From: Glandiceps talaboti
Taxonomy: Eukaryota; Hemichordata; Enteropneusta; Spengelidae
Direction of reading: 5' to 3'
DNA length: 64,000 bases
Assembly (NCBI RefSeq): GCF_964340395.1
Contig: NC_135554.1
Coordinates: 22,338,092 to 22,402,091, forward strand
In this document: one piece after another, positions 23,071-38,000 of the stretch
How the letters are laid out: the number at the start of each line of letters is the position of its first letter
How positions within the stretch are numbered: the first letter of the stretch is position 1
Program-made: the position numbers and the translations under genes
The notes under the pieces: model-generated
What the model was told of the DNA's origin: nothing
The model's input: the letters and a program-made list of their open reading frames with translations, nothing else
Databases searched by the model: none

Positions 23071-26000
23071 GTAGGCAAGCTTTAAACGTTTATGTACGTT
23101 GTGTTGAACGTTGTTACTGGACTCGATATACAAACATCGAATTGAGAGGTCAAAATTCATAAGCGGTTGACCTTGGTTTGTGTGGTGGATTTTACGCCGT
23201 TGTTGTGTTTCCTCTTTTTCTTAACAAAGCGCCTACACACTGGAATTCAATGTGTCTCGTTGGAAAACATAGGCAACGGCTCATCACCTATTTCCTTTTA
23301 TTTCGAGTGTAAATGAGTCGTCAATTTCAAGTCGACACATATGCCACATTTAATTTGCCTCACTGGAAGTTATCAAACCAATGTAGACTGCCATTTTGTT
23401 AACTTGTCCACTGTTTTCCGCTGCGCGATACCTCTTTATTTAGGGAAATGAAAGCGGAGCGAACGGCTGGTTGCTTTGCAGGATATCTCGCCGCACTATC
23501 CCAATATGCGTATTGTGCCCCTCTTAAGTTATGTGCCCCCTCGCCTTGACCTCGCCGCATACAGCTCGGAAAGAAAACCACTGTGCCCAATACACATTGC
23601 ATTTATTTGCCTTCCTTTCTTTTCTATCGTTCCTTTAAACAGGCAACTTCGAGATGGAACCCTGGAAAGCAACGCTTTGTCCCATGGCAGCAGGCTGGTT
23701 CTCTTACCAGCTGTCGAAAGCGGTTTGCTGGTAAGTCCGAAATTTCCTCGCAGATGGGCATTTCTGATCATTTAAATTGTTGTGTGAATTTATTCTATCC
23801 ATTGTTTGTATTAGGATGAATTACAGATGTGCGTCGCTGTATGCTTTGCTTGCTGGAGGGGGGGGGGGTACTGTTTCACACGTTTAATAATTCTTTTTCT
23901 TATTCATTGTAGTCTCACAGACACGATCCAACTCTTCTACAAGCTTTGGAGAACCTAACCGACGACCAGGTAAATCTATTTTAATTCTGTAGATGAGCCA
24001 GTACTGGCCTTGTAAAAGTTGTATGCAAAGTGGTACCTTTAACTAGTGGATATTCAATATGCACGGTCGGCCTTGCTATATTTACCAAAGCACTCGACTA
24101 AACAGTCCAGAGGGCCCGGGTGCCCCGTATTGGTCACAAGCCCCGCCCACGCCTTTTAGGCCATGTCGTTTACCCAAGCGACAGTCCGTGGTGTTGCTCA
24201 GCGTCAATCATCCTCACAGCTGTGGTTGCGAACTAGTTACTGGAGCCATTGTAAGAATGTTGTCGATAATACGACAGCTCTCAGGACTGTGGTGTATAGG
24301 TTTGGAACACAAATAAATGAACCCGTACAAAATGTTTCTCATAGATTGAAAAGCTTGGGCCATTAAGTGGTCTTTTAAAGAAAAGGGGGAAAAACCAACA
24401 GCGATCGATCGATAGGGACAAGCGAAATGAGTTAGAAAAGGGTGGACTGATTTGCAATTTAAATGCTTGTTTGGCGTTACTTGTACATGAATACTTTTGG
24501 TGGTATAGAGTCGTATATAACGGATTTCACACCATTCTTTGGTTTGTTTTAGTTCATATTTCAATTTTCGAAACATTTTCCATTTCCGCCCACATATATC
24601 GACTTTATAATTACGTTCACAATGAATGCACGCAACAAGCAAAGTGCGTCGGGGTACACCTTGCTCTCTGACCAGTCGCTTTTATTAAGGTGGGCCCGCG
24701 GGTGTCGCCCACTATAATTTATTTGCAAAAGATTTGGGAACTGCATCGTTTGCTTCCCCTTCACCCCCGATAAAACAAAGAAACAGACATTAGAAATGGA
24801 TCAGTGGGGCGACACTACCGCCCCGAATTGGCTTGTTGAGTTTGGCGATAAACCGTGAGACCGGATCCCTGGCAGCATTGTGTGCACACGGTTGGACAAT
24901 GGGCGTAAAGCAGGCAGGCACGCCAAGCTGATCGTTTGCATACTGCCATACATATCTCATGAGCGTCTGAACGCCAAGCCAAGCTTGGCTTGCACTAACA
25001 CTGCTGTGTACCACTGCTCACTGAAAAGGGGAGTGGGAAAATATTGACGCGTTGTTATAATCTGACTAGCGGGCAAAAGCCACGTAGGAACTTCAAATTC
25101 GTGAATAAAGGTCGCATGACCTGACCTGTAGGCGGCAGGTCGTCCATCCAGCCACTGGTCGACAAAGTGTAGATCAGACACCTAGAAATTGCTTAGAGTT
25201 GTTGACCACTCTCACCCACGCGTCGCAGAATGAAGGAGAAAGGAATTAATGGCCTATGTAAAACTTTTTCTTTGGTGGTGACCACTTTAGATCGACAAGT
25301 TGTGAACTTTGCAAGTACTCAAATTGGGTTATAGAAATGACTGCATTGTAAAATTAATACCACTATGTATTCTGTCCTTGATATTTGGGATAACCTCTAA
25401 ATACTAACTAATTCACCCTTGAATCAACCTCGATGAAGCTTCATACGACAACGTCTTAATTTGTGCGTGGGCATGCTGGGGTATGAAAACCAACACAAAC
25501 TTTGTCTTGACTAGCGAGGCACGTCTTCATGGACGTACTAAAGTACTGTACGTAACAACCCCTCGCTGTTGTTATTTTTAGCTATGACACGATCTCTGTA
25601 TCATTTTATCGGGTGGGGTTCAGTACCAAGTAAGGTATTACTGTAATAAAAAGTTTTATCTCCCAATCTTTACTAATTATACATGCCAAATAGTTGAATT
25701 GGTTGGTGACGCTTTGTGATATTGATCAAATCGACTGATTCCACTTACAAAACTTTTGAAAAGTTTCCATTGTGAAGAATGTACTTTGCGAGAATCCGTA
25801 TGAATAGGACATGTCGACAACTGCACGATATTAGCAATACACTTGAGAACGTGTCCCGGCATGCATGTATAGCACGCGAATACGAACGTTTGGATGTAGA
25901 CCCGTCCGACATTGTTCTTGACATTTCTTTTATCCAGAGTACTCGTGGCAGTTGCATCGAACTGTCGCCAAGAGAACACGGGACATGTTTGCGTAAATTA

Positions 26001-29000
26001 GCACCTCGGAATCGAAAGATGCGTCATTGTTGTCCGGTGTGGGAGTACAGAACTGGCTACGGACGGGACGACACGCCACCACCCACTGGGTTTGACAATG
26101 CGCAAAATGCGGGCTAGTCTAAGAAACCCAAAACACCAACTCTGTTTAGTGTATATCAATACAATATATTCATTTACTAATTATTATTAGTTGCATAGCA
26201 GAAACGTGACGGACAATGCAATATAGAAATATCTCCTACTACCCACGATAGGCAGCCACTGCTATCGAGAATGAGTACGGGTAAATACAACATGTGCAGT
26301 GAAGTTATAAAATATTGTTTTTCAACCATAGATGTAGCTATATATGAAGAAACACGCCAATCTTTTCGAGAAACAAATATAGTCTCAACCCGTGATACGA
26401 ATAAGAAAGTACGAAAAAACTACAACTTCTTTCAAGTTTCAACTGGCCTACTTTGTTATCAGTTGAATTCACCCCCCACTCCCCTTAGGTGTAACACAAG
26501 AAGTGTTGACAGACCTTAATATTCATTCTTAAGGAAATTTCTCGTTTATACCGTTACCATTTTGATTTGAAGTGCTTGAGTAATTTCGAGGATGGAATAA
26601 TTCAGACGTTATGGTCCCAAATGAATTAATTTTTAACCATAAAACAATACTGGCGTCGTGTTTGAATAATTTCAGTGTTGTCTGAATTTCTTAGCGAACT
26701 CATGTTAATTAACATCCAGTCACGCTGTAAAAAATCTCGTCCGTTCTGTGATTTCGTCATGTTTGCCGGTACGCGAGGCATATAAACGTGCGTGTTTTTC
26801 CTCTCAGTAACGCCCACACAAGGCCGTTAGATTCATTCACCGTGTCGCATCTCCAGTGTGTTGATAATGTATTCCCGTGACGTGGCAGTTGAACGAACTT
26901 GGAAGGGAAAACAAGGAAAATGTATTCGACATGCATAAAATGAATTCCCGGCGGTTGGTCCATCGTTCGTATGATTTTATCAATCTAAAGAAACAGTAAT
27001 TTATTCAACGTAACATAATTATAATTATGTTTATTTGGAATAAATTGTAATATGTTAAGGTCAGTCAACGCACGCACGACTAGGGTGTCCAATTTGAAGT
27101 GGGTTAATGTCAAGGCCATGTAAGGTTTGCGGGAACGCTCCCCTAGGGATGTTGGTATCAACTACTTCGCAATCGTGACGTTGTTGGTTTGTCATCCTAA
27201 GACGAACGGGCTAGGTTGAGGCATAACTCTGCTGTTTTCCTGGAATGCCGAATTACTGAAAAGCCGGTATGCCGTAATGAAAGAAAGAAAAAAAAGCCCT
27301 ATGGAAAATGCCAACGGAAACAGGAGATGCGTACGTGCGTTTGCAGTGTCTTCGTTTTGTACTCAAGGCCGCCGTAGTTAACGTTTGCAGTGGTTTTATG
27401 TAATTTCGCGGTTGTATTTTATACATTCAAAGGTCGGATGTTGTGAAATAAGCCGTTGAATATCAATGAGCGAGGGAAAAGGGACGGTATGGTATGGATT
27501 ATCCGGGAGAAAATGTCATGCCAGTCAGTCGCTTCTTAGAAAGGTGAACGATGACGTAGTTGGCTAATATCGCTTCTCAACTCGAACGTAAATATTCTGT
27601 TATTCGATACTGCAAATCCATCAAAACAAAATATGTAGCTCACGGGAATATTAGAATGAAGGAACTATTAATAAAATATAATAAATCAAATACATGCTTA
27701 CGTAATAATAATGAAAATAGTTGTGATGATGAATACAAAATATTATTGGTGTTGAGAAGAACTGGAAACGTACACAACAAACGCAGAACGCGCACTATAA
27801 CTTGGTTCTTATGACGGAAATCGTATAAATACAAGGTTGAAAGCTGGGTATCTCCCCGATATCGATAGACAAAGTCTTGTATTTAGCACTGCAATGGGTG
27901 TGGCATCGGTAAGAAACTTCACACGATCTGTGATGCTACTAGTACAGGAGGTGAATATTATATACCTGCGAGGAAAAGTGAACCTCGCATGTGATATTGA
28001 AATCACGGCCGAGTTTAATCAGATGCACCCACGCATATAAACGTCGCTACGTCGTAATTTTGCCGGATCGTTTATTTGTCGGAACACAGCCGCAACATTT
28101 AATTCGTCTCTAAAATGAAAAAACAAAACAAACAAGAAGTAAATGTTTTTAACATGTAATGGGTTATAATTAAATAAATTTGTATCCAAGAGCGATATTT
28201 TCTTTCTCGTTGACGACTAATGATGTCATTGTCGCAGACTCGAGTTATTTGTTTATCTGTTCACGTACAGCGTATGGACAGTCTTGGGAGGTCGACCTTT
28301 CGTTTCGAGTCGTGACTTCCGGGTTTGATGTATTAAATACATGCTGCGGTAGTGGTAGTTTGTGTACGTTTACTTATGGTTACAGTAACCACTATACAGT
28401 TTCGAGATTTTCCTAAAACAATTTAATATTCATTTTAAAACCAATATCTCGTACAATAAATATACAGTCGTTACATGCGATTGACGCATGGTCAACGTAA
28501 TTATAAATTCATAAACAATATAATCACCACATGACTTATAAACAGCTAATCAAACGCTCTTTATGACGAAAAATCGTTGTGAAAACAACGATTCGTGGTT
28601 GCCAATAAAAATCGAAATAAATTGTTTTTAAAAAAAACCTGTTCGTTGTCTAATATTAATCTAAGTTTCAATCTACAATCAGATTTGTTTGCTTTGTGGG
28701 TGTAATGACATTACATTTTGGACATTAAAAAAATATAGATGACTGAAAGTGTTAATGAATGTGGTTGATAATCTATATTTAATTTGCATAAGTAATTAGA
28801 TGATTGATACATATTCTCAAATAATCAAGTCAAATAATTGATCAGTAATAATTAACAAAGTGTATAAATTTAGTTAAATTTGCATTTCCTTCCCACCCAG
28901 TATGACTTTTAGTTTTCATCCCACCCAGTATGACTTTTTAGTTTTCAAACCATGTCAGATAGTCTTAGATTTATTTGTAATCCTTGGGTGATAAAATCTG

Positions 29001-32000
29001 TCTTGCCAAGGCCATAAACTGCAATACACCAACCATAATGCATTGTGACTGTAGTGTAGGATCTACAAGCTAACTAGCACCTGAGCTTATGTGAACATAG
29101 CAATGTTTGTGACTATCCACAGTGTTTTATATAAGTGCTTGAGGAGTGAGCTGTACTGAGAAGTTAAATTATTGGTCAGTTAGATAACCAGAAGGAAACT
29201 GAATGGGTGTGGTGGTGATTGTCAAGCTGTGTGCCCAGGCTGTATGTCAAGATAATATTAGTCTCGGACTCAAGAGTAACTGGTTGTAATAACATCCTCA
29301 ACTGTCCATAGTAGACCAGACAAGCCCCACTATTTAGCTAGACTGTATTTATTGCTGTACTTAAAGCAAACTTAAGTTTATTATTTAAATATTGAACATA
29401 TGGGACAATATCAGCTTGGCATGATATGACCTAAGTTAATCAGTCTATAGACCTATTGGACTATCTCATCTCTACCAGCAAGTTTTTAAAACACAACCAA
29501 CCGACCATATTGGTCTTTTCAAAATTTGAAGTCCAATGTAATCAAATGTTAGTTACAGCACATGCACAACACAAGATATCAGCTGATGAAGTATTACTCA
29601 TAAATGATCATTGGAGTAAGTAAAGGGTATTGATTGGGGTTCAAAATACTGGACAAGTAGTCACCACCTACACAGTCTTCTGAACAAACGGCCAAATCAA
29701 ATAGTTAGAAGTCGGCCTACGGCAAGGTTCAAATTACAAGTCTGGTTAGTTCTTACAGCCATCAAGGTTATAGTGACCTTTTGCAATGATTCCAGCATAA
29801 AAGATCACTATAGAGATGATACAAAATAATGTAAACAAAACACATAGCATATTGAAATTTGAAAAAAAATAGGGAATTCGTGAAAAAAAATCTTTATTAA
29901 CAAAGTCTTATGTATGTTTTGGACTTTGTGTGTGAATTTATAAAAGAAAAGTACACAAATTATAAAGTCCTAGAGTAACTAAATAAACAAACATGAATAA
30001 TTAATGGTTGTGGGGGGAAAAGGAAGTGGGAATATATACCAAGACAATGTCATGCAAACAAAGTTTTATATCTGGTTCTTCAAAAGGTACAAGAAATACA
30101 AGTTACATTGGTATAATGAAACAAAGGAATTCCCTCAAAAAACAAAAAAAAACTGGCAATAAAATTAACATGATTGCTATACAATATGAGGTGTAATGGT
30201 TATGACCTAGGGTCAGACTGTCATTTAAGTCATTATAGAATGTCGGTTATCAGGATAAACTTGACAGTTTGTACCAATGACGAACAGTAATGTGACTTGC
30301 TGACTCAAATAGATCTGATTATTGTAGGATACCATTTTCAGAAGTTTGTTGATTTTGTGACATGTGAGTCAACAAGACTTTGGGTTGTTTGATAAGAAAG
30401 ATATCAGTGATCTGGCATGTATTTAGGAAAACCATACAGTTATTAGCTAAAACATGTCGTAATATATGGTATTCCATTCCTGCTGTGTTTTCTACTCAAT
30501 GCTGGTTGTGCCCAATGTGATTATTTATTTAATAAAGCTAACAAAATTAACTTGCCCCTGTTTCACTTATAGAAATGTAAAGGTAGACATTGTCCACAGC
30601 TTTAAATGCAGATAAAATACTATAGAATTGATTATTCAAAAAGAAAAATTTTCCATAGGTGCAAATAATTTATTAAACAGAGAGAACAGGCCAAATTTAA
30701 ATTGAATGATGAGATTTTTCATTGACATGATAAAATGAATACATCTTTCATGGTTTTTATGATAAAACATTGAAATAAGCATACAGTTCATTAATTGAAC
30801 AGAATTTGTAATCGACCTGATTTATACTCATAATTACTTTAAAATTAAGATTACTAATTGATCAATTTTAATACATTTGTATATTTTTGGAATAAAATAG
30901 TACACACACGCACACACACACACACAGAGTAAGTTGATGTACAAATTCCTAACAGATATGTTTTCGTCAGACCACATATGGACTCAACAGTACAATGACA
31001 TTACCCAGTTGTTCTTTTCGAGGACAAACAACAACTATTAAAATTGCCTCATTAATAGGAGTCAGCCTTTCCTGTTATGGAGATTCTGTTGTTGGCAAGA
31101 TTTTATGCTTTAATGGTTTTTCTTTTTTAAATAACAACACCATCCAGCATAATAAAATAAAGTATCCTCATTACCTATTTGTCTAGCGATGGATACATGT
31201 TTTTTATCACGTAGCGTTTGTAATTTTGTCATGTCGGCATCTCGACATGGTCTACTGATTGTCACTGGCCTATAAAATCTAAAATAAAATGTTATTTTAA
31301 TCATGATATTCCAGGGAATGTTCGTGACTCTGTCTTGATGAAATGCCCTCATGTGGGCAACCATGATATTTACCATACATAGTATGACATCACAATGTAT
31401 GCAAATGTCATCCACATTTGCATAATCCAGTTTTAGAAAATACTGTAATTCGGTGTAGGATTTTACTTTACATACAAATGGCTTGGCAAATTGTAAAAAG
31501 GGAGCATTGCAATGGTGTATCAGGGTCTTCTCCCCCCCACTGATTATTCACTTGGTGAGTAAATCTCGCTGGTTCCAAAGGTTCGGTGTTTATTAATCAT
31601 CAGGTTGTCATGCTAGTGAGTGAGAAGTGCTTGACAACCTGTGTTGATTTCCAAGACCGTAATGACGTCAATCTAGCTGAGAAGTAAACAAATTATTATT
31701 GCTTATTCTTAGCCCGGTGGTTTTTGCGTGGGTGTACTGATCAACTCCTTTCAGTAGTTTTGTTAGGTTTCCATTGTTCCCTGCCCTATCTTTTTACTAT
31801 TCTTAGCTATGGTTTCTGTTTTAGCAGCTCTTTGAATCGACACTATGTAAATGAGCCGTTGTGTGGGGCTGGTTAGGTTGATAGAAATGCACACTTTTTG
31901 AGTGAGATGACCCCTTGACATTCTGCTTCATTCACCTGTTATATATATATATGTGTCATGGCAACCATAGTAAGCATTAATTCTAGAAATACTTTGTCGA

Positions 32001-35000
32001 ATATGGATGCGCGAGATTGTAATAGGTTTAGGATGAACTCTGGTATATAAAATGTATTATTTGGCTAAACTGGAATAATAAGGACTCCCACTTATACAAT
32101 ATGTAAAAGTTCATAGGGTCAGAATCCAGCTATTTTATACTGCTGTTCATTGATAGATTATTTGAATACACAAATACCATGACATGTAATGAACAGTTGC
32201 TGACGATAATAAAATGAAACAAAATACCGTCATACTTATCAGTGGCAACAAACTTGAATTGCGCTTAGAACGCTGCATGAAATTTACAGAAATGTCATTT
32301 TGCAAATATCATATAATGGTAAAGAGATGTGACAAAGTTTTCCTTTAATAAATTTGTGAGAATGTATGGTAGCACCAGTTAATTTCTGTTTATTTATAGA
32401 TATGTGAAAAAGGCCCTGCTACCACTTAATATTTTTTTACACAAAATTAGATCGTACTATAGCTTGGTCCCAAATGTGATATTACTGAACACAAAAAAAC
32501 TTTTCATGCATACCGGGGTAATTGAAGGATAATTAACAGCTTTCCATACTAAAGAAGGGATTCTTTCAAGGAAGGGACAAACCTACCAAAGTGTCAGTCT
32601 GGGTGTGGTCATACAAAGTACCTTTAAGTACAAGCTAGGGCAGAGATTTTACACTTTTTCTATGCACAACAACTCATTATCAATCAGCTAACAGAGCAAA
32701 TCAAATTCAAAGAGATATTATTTTCGTGAAGCCAAGCTTTTGAAGTTACAAATTGCAATTTTATAATTATCTTTAAATATGCCATCAAACACTATTCTGA
32801 CTTATAGTTATATCTACATCACAGCATTTGAAACCTTCCATAAATAAACAATGATCACACTCACAATAAAAGGTGACAATTTGTAAAGAATATGGAACAC
32901 TGACTGTTTATGATGTCACAGTGACATTGCACCAGGGTGAGACTTGGCTCTCTGGTTTGAAAAGGTTGTTCACCACGGGAACATCTGACAAATCAGTATG
33001 TCAAGTCAGATAGCCAAGCTTCGGTCTCCAGGCTACACCAGGGTGTATCTTATGGGTTGAGTAATATGTAGGGCAGTGACTCGGCTGCCACGACTGTCAC
33101 ATGCATGTCTTCAACTGAGTCAGAACTGAATATTAAACAATGGGGTCTGTGTACAGCCAATTGTTTGACATTTATCACCACAGGTTGCACCACACCTTTC
33201 ACGTGCCCTTTCACTTTTTGCGTTAACTACAATCTCATATACCCCAACACAGGTGAACCACAATCATATTGATAATGTGACAATACTGGTGTGGATTGTA
33301 GCTGTGTTAGTAATCGGACAAACAGGAAACACCAGGCATAGAAACGTCTTGAACACTTAGAAGCAAACCACACAGGTCAATGTCCTTGCCTCACCTGTCC
33401 AGTGTCAGCTACTTTAGTGATATGAAATGTTATGTAACCATATGTGACAACCACTTGAAACATTTGGAAAATTGAAAATTGACCATCAAATAATTCTCAA
33501 CATTTGAAAATTTCTTTCAGTTTATATCATATGATAAATTGTAACTTTTGTTCCAAACACAAATTAATTATTTTGTTTCTTTTCCTTTTTTTCATTATCA
33601 TAGATCAATGACTTCCTTTCTGGACGTTCACCTTTGACCCTGGCATTACGTCTAGGCGATCATATGGTTTTTGTACAGCTACAATTAGCATCTGCTGTGG
33701 GAAGCAAAGGTGCAGCCAATAATAAGACTTGCTGCCAAACAGTTCACCCTGCACGTGCATCTCCCTGCCAACAACAACCCTCAACTTCCAAGCCGCCTCA
33801 TCCTCCATTACAGGTTAGTAGTAAATAGCTTAACCAATTTTTTATTTTTATTTTTTATTTTTTATTTTTTATTTTATTTTTTTTTTATTTTAGCTTAACC
33901 AATTACGTTGAAGAAATGAGTCTTTGTGCTCTATAGTCAGCCAATCAAACCTTGTTAGTGTACTTTATCAGATCTCTGATTGGGGAACTTGTATTAAACT
34001 TTTGTGATTACACAGTAGGCATATGGGTGGAGGAGGAGGGGGGTATGTTGTTGCTGTTTGATTCATCGAATCCATTAAAAATAAGCACAAACAATATATA
34101 TATATATAAATATATATATGACACTGGGTGGTCTCACAAACTAGTACTCAAAGGGCTCCATCCATATATATATCTTGTCTTTATATTATTATTTCCAATT
34201 GTTCTTCCAATTGCATTGTTAACTGGTAACCAGAGTAAAATGCAAAATCAAGAATGTGACATTTGTCTAGTTATTAATAGCTTAGGAAGGAAAGAACCGA
34301 TATCCCCCCATGGCAGTGAGTAAGACCAGGTGCTGATATCTACCAACAATCGTAATACACATGGGTCTCAGCTTGAAAACAAAGCTAAATCTTCAGTTTT
34401 ATATTTAGGACAGACACATCGCATGCCAACGTTTGACCTATTGAAGGGCAAATAAGTGTGATTGGACATCTCGGAAAGGTTGGCTCCACAAAAAAAATCC
34501 TAACATTTCAGTCAGGCAGAGTAACACTCGCATTGGGACATACTTGAATTTCTTAGCTGATGTACACACCAGGAACTAGCATGGTATTAAAACAACAAAT
34601 GTGGACCAAAGGTCATGCGTTCTTTAATACATAGCATGTGAGAAACATCAGGAAAACATTGCAATGAAAGTAAATGGATTGTTCAGTTCCTAAATTCACC
34701 TTCTGAAAAATCTCAAACATTCAGGCATATTTGAATATTGATTATGTTAATTGCTTTGTATGAATTATGTCAACAACTGCAAGTTTAAGCATTTAAGATT
34801 CCTTTTGCAAGAGCTCAAAGGACAAAAGGGATCATAGAATCTGTTTTTTGCATTAAAAGTACATCCTGGAACGTAATTGTTGAAAGAGGTTTGCCAGATA
34901 CGTTTCTCCTCTTTGAATGCCAAAGTCTGTTGCCCTCATAATCTTGTTTTGTTAAGCCTGTGGATTTATTTTGATTTTTCTGTAAAAATATATATTGTGA

Positions 35001-38000
35001 CTAGAGAGAAGCAAAGAAATGAAACAAGCAACTGACATGCAAAGAATTGGTTGTTGAAAGGAAATCCTGATTTTCAATTTGAGAGGTGCTATTCACAGAG
35101 TGTAAGCAAATATCAGATGTATAAGGTTACAACTAGTGATAGCCTCAGTACATTTTGACCTGGTAAAAGAGCAAAGGATATCTACCCTGAGCACCAATTA
35201 AAATTTAACTTGTCAAATCGTATTAATAGCTTTGGTGGATTAATTACAGTGATAGTGTAAAGTTTAGTGGTCTTGTTGCAGGGTACGATAGGTACTGAAA
35301 AAATCTGAAATTCATTGAGGTTTATATGAGCGAAATATGTCTGGAATGTAGGCACTGGGTTGCATTCAGAGAAAATTTGATGCTAGTATTAAATGTTAAA
35401 GAGTTATCGCAGGTCAAAATTTGTCCTTTCGTTTGATTTCTACCATTTGCAATAAATCAGTCAGACATAAAGTTTAACCCTCGGAGTGCCATTACTTAAT
35501 GCAATGGATCCCAATGCAGATATTGTTGATCCACACATTTCTGTAAAAATTAGCTGTCTACACCAAACAATAGTGATTCCATCAAAATGGCCATCCTGCT
35601 CGGGCTCCCAATGGTTTGAGTTCATCTCCTGAGATGTCTCCATAGTTAATTGCGCTTCTGATAAAGGCAGTAACTGACTTTTAACCTTTCAAAAACCAGG
35701 CAATTCTAGTCAGCTAAAAATGCTGCTTGATGCTACAAATTAAATGCTGGAGATTAAACCAGCCAAATGCCTAAAGAATCGGAGACTTGATTGGCAGTCA
35801 AATCTCTTGTTTCTAAAGGTCATAGGGGTCAAACACTGCACACCAAGTCTCAAATTGTTAATAAATTTAGGTAAGGATTTTACATGACTCAACTATGTCT
35901 AGCAAATGTCAAGACCCTTTTTAAAGCCTTACTATTAAACTACTTGTACAAATGATATTAACTATCAGGCAGGCTTGAATACCTCATGCATTCTTGCACA
36001 TACAAATGCTTGGATGCTTGAAAGGGAAAAAAATAATGCTGATAGCAGTGGAAATTAAATGCTCTCACTTGCATTCACATCACAACGACCACAATTAAAT
36101 AATTTAACAAAAAAAAACCAAGCTGCATTCATAAAATATCATAACTATTAAAGTTCAGTGTAGGAATTTGAATATTTTCATAGTTTATTACCGCATGGTA
36201 AGGTCATATTATACAGTAAACCATTTGCATTCTATTCCACAAAGGAGAATCCAAATTGGCAGTTGGCATTTTCAAGTTGTGTAGTGACATTTGAGAAATC
36301 CATGGGCTATCATTGGTTCAATTGAATTCTATGATGTCAGCAGATGCATGGTGGCATTTTAGTGCTATGGTTCAACTGACAGATTACAATTCTCCTAATC
36401 AGTTGAGTTAAACAAGCTAAATCAAACAGCTCTTAATGCTGTGATATCCAATACCTGTACAGTTTAACATTTGAATTCTCTTGTACTGCACACGTCCCGA
36501 TGTTTCAATTAACCTTCATCACTTTTTACTGTTGTCACCAGCTGACAGCCTATTTCATTTTTAACAAAATTCCCCATTTTATAATATAAATGGAACATCA
36601 ACTCGATGACGTATGCCATGTTATTGCATTTACCATCATTCTTTATACCACATACAGTGATTTGAAAACTTTTAGCTCAAGTTTTTCAAATGTTATATTT
36701 TTCTTTAGCCTTTAATCATTGAGTTCTCCCTTCTCTATTTTAGGCACAAAATTGTTATTGCCATGGAAACAGATCTACCTCATCATCCTCCCCATCCTCA
36801 TCCTCAACACCAGTGCGAGCTCCATCACCAGCAGCTGCAGCACCAGCTGCAACACCAGCTGCAACACCAGCCTCAACACCAGCCTCAACACCAGCCTCAA
36901 CACCAGCCTCACATTCCTGTCGATCCCAACCCCGTCCATCATCTCGCTCAGCCGGGGCAGTTATCGAAAGTGTAAAACAACATGCCCCTGGAATTTTTTC
37001 AGGAACATTTTCAGGTGAGTGGAAATAAAATTGCAACAAACTATATAACATTTACAGTCAAGAGATTGCTATGTAAATGTTACACATTTCCTACCTGTAC
37101 AAAACTCTTAAACAATTTGTTTGGTTTGTGGCATGTCAGTTAACATATTAGTGAATGCCCATGATTACAAAGTTTGTCAATGGGACATCAGCAAATGACC
37201 TCAATATGCAAATTACAACTGTATTTTTCCCATTTTAAATTACCATTATAGTTAGATTCCAACCAAGTTTAAATAACTTGGCTCCATATGAACTGTTATA
37301 GTTAATAAATACCTAAAGTGACCAGATCATTTTCTATTTAAACCTCAAAAATCTACTCATTTTCGAATAAAGTCCAATTTAAACCTGCCTTCTCACAATT
37401 ACATAATTTAGGATTTGAACAATGCAGTACAGGTGCTTTATTATTATAAACAGGCATGATTTAGCACTTCGACTTGTGCTCACTTTTAAAGTATAGCAGA
37501 ATTACCTAAAGGTCTAGCAGCTAGACTAAGTTTGTAATGTGTTTGGGCAAAGGAACCCCCCCCCCCCCCATCCCCTTTCCCCCTTTCTGATATGATATGA
37601 CAATGTACTGTAAACATATATATATTTTGTCTAGAAACCTATTTTAGCTTAAAATTATTTTAATAGTAGAAATTTTTTTTTTGCATCAAAATAAATAAGT
37701 GTGAAAATAGAATCTTTGTCACTGATAAATTGAGTAAATATACATTTAAGGTAATTGCAGCCAGAAATTGCTGCCCCAGCAATATCCATGCGAGGCCCAT
37801 AATCATGCGATTACCTTAAGTAATGCAGATTTATTAGTGTGTATCAATGCTTACATATACAAAATTAATATGGTTATAAACACACTGAAGTCAAAAATTC
37901 ACCAAAATAAAGTGGCACCAAAACATGAACCATTAATGTGTTACGACTTAAACATTTTGTACACCGCAATTAAAATACATGTATAGTATTTCCCATAAGA

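Noticed and set aside
24790-25181. Two minus-strand frames of 74 codons that looked transposon-like
   Set aside because: I could not match either to a transposase or polymerase motif; a slight GC rise alone is not evidence.
25779-26117. 112-codon frame within MIDN intron 3
   Set aside because: No recognisable domain, and unrelated open frames overlap it on the other strand.
27012-27031. 20-bp perfect palindrome AACATAATTATAATTATGTT
   Set aside because: Pure AT-rich palindromes of this size are expected in AT-rich DNA and nothing around it adds meaning.
36755-37051. Minus-strand 98-codon Ala/Gly/Val/Glu-rich frame
   Set aside because: Shadow of the PAST repeat in MIDN exon 5.
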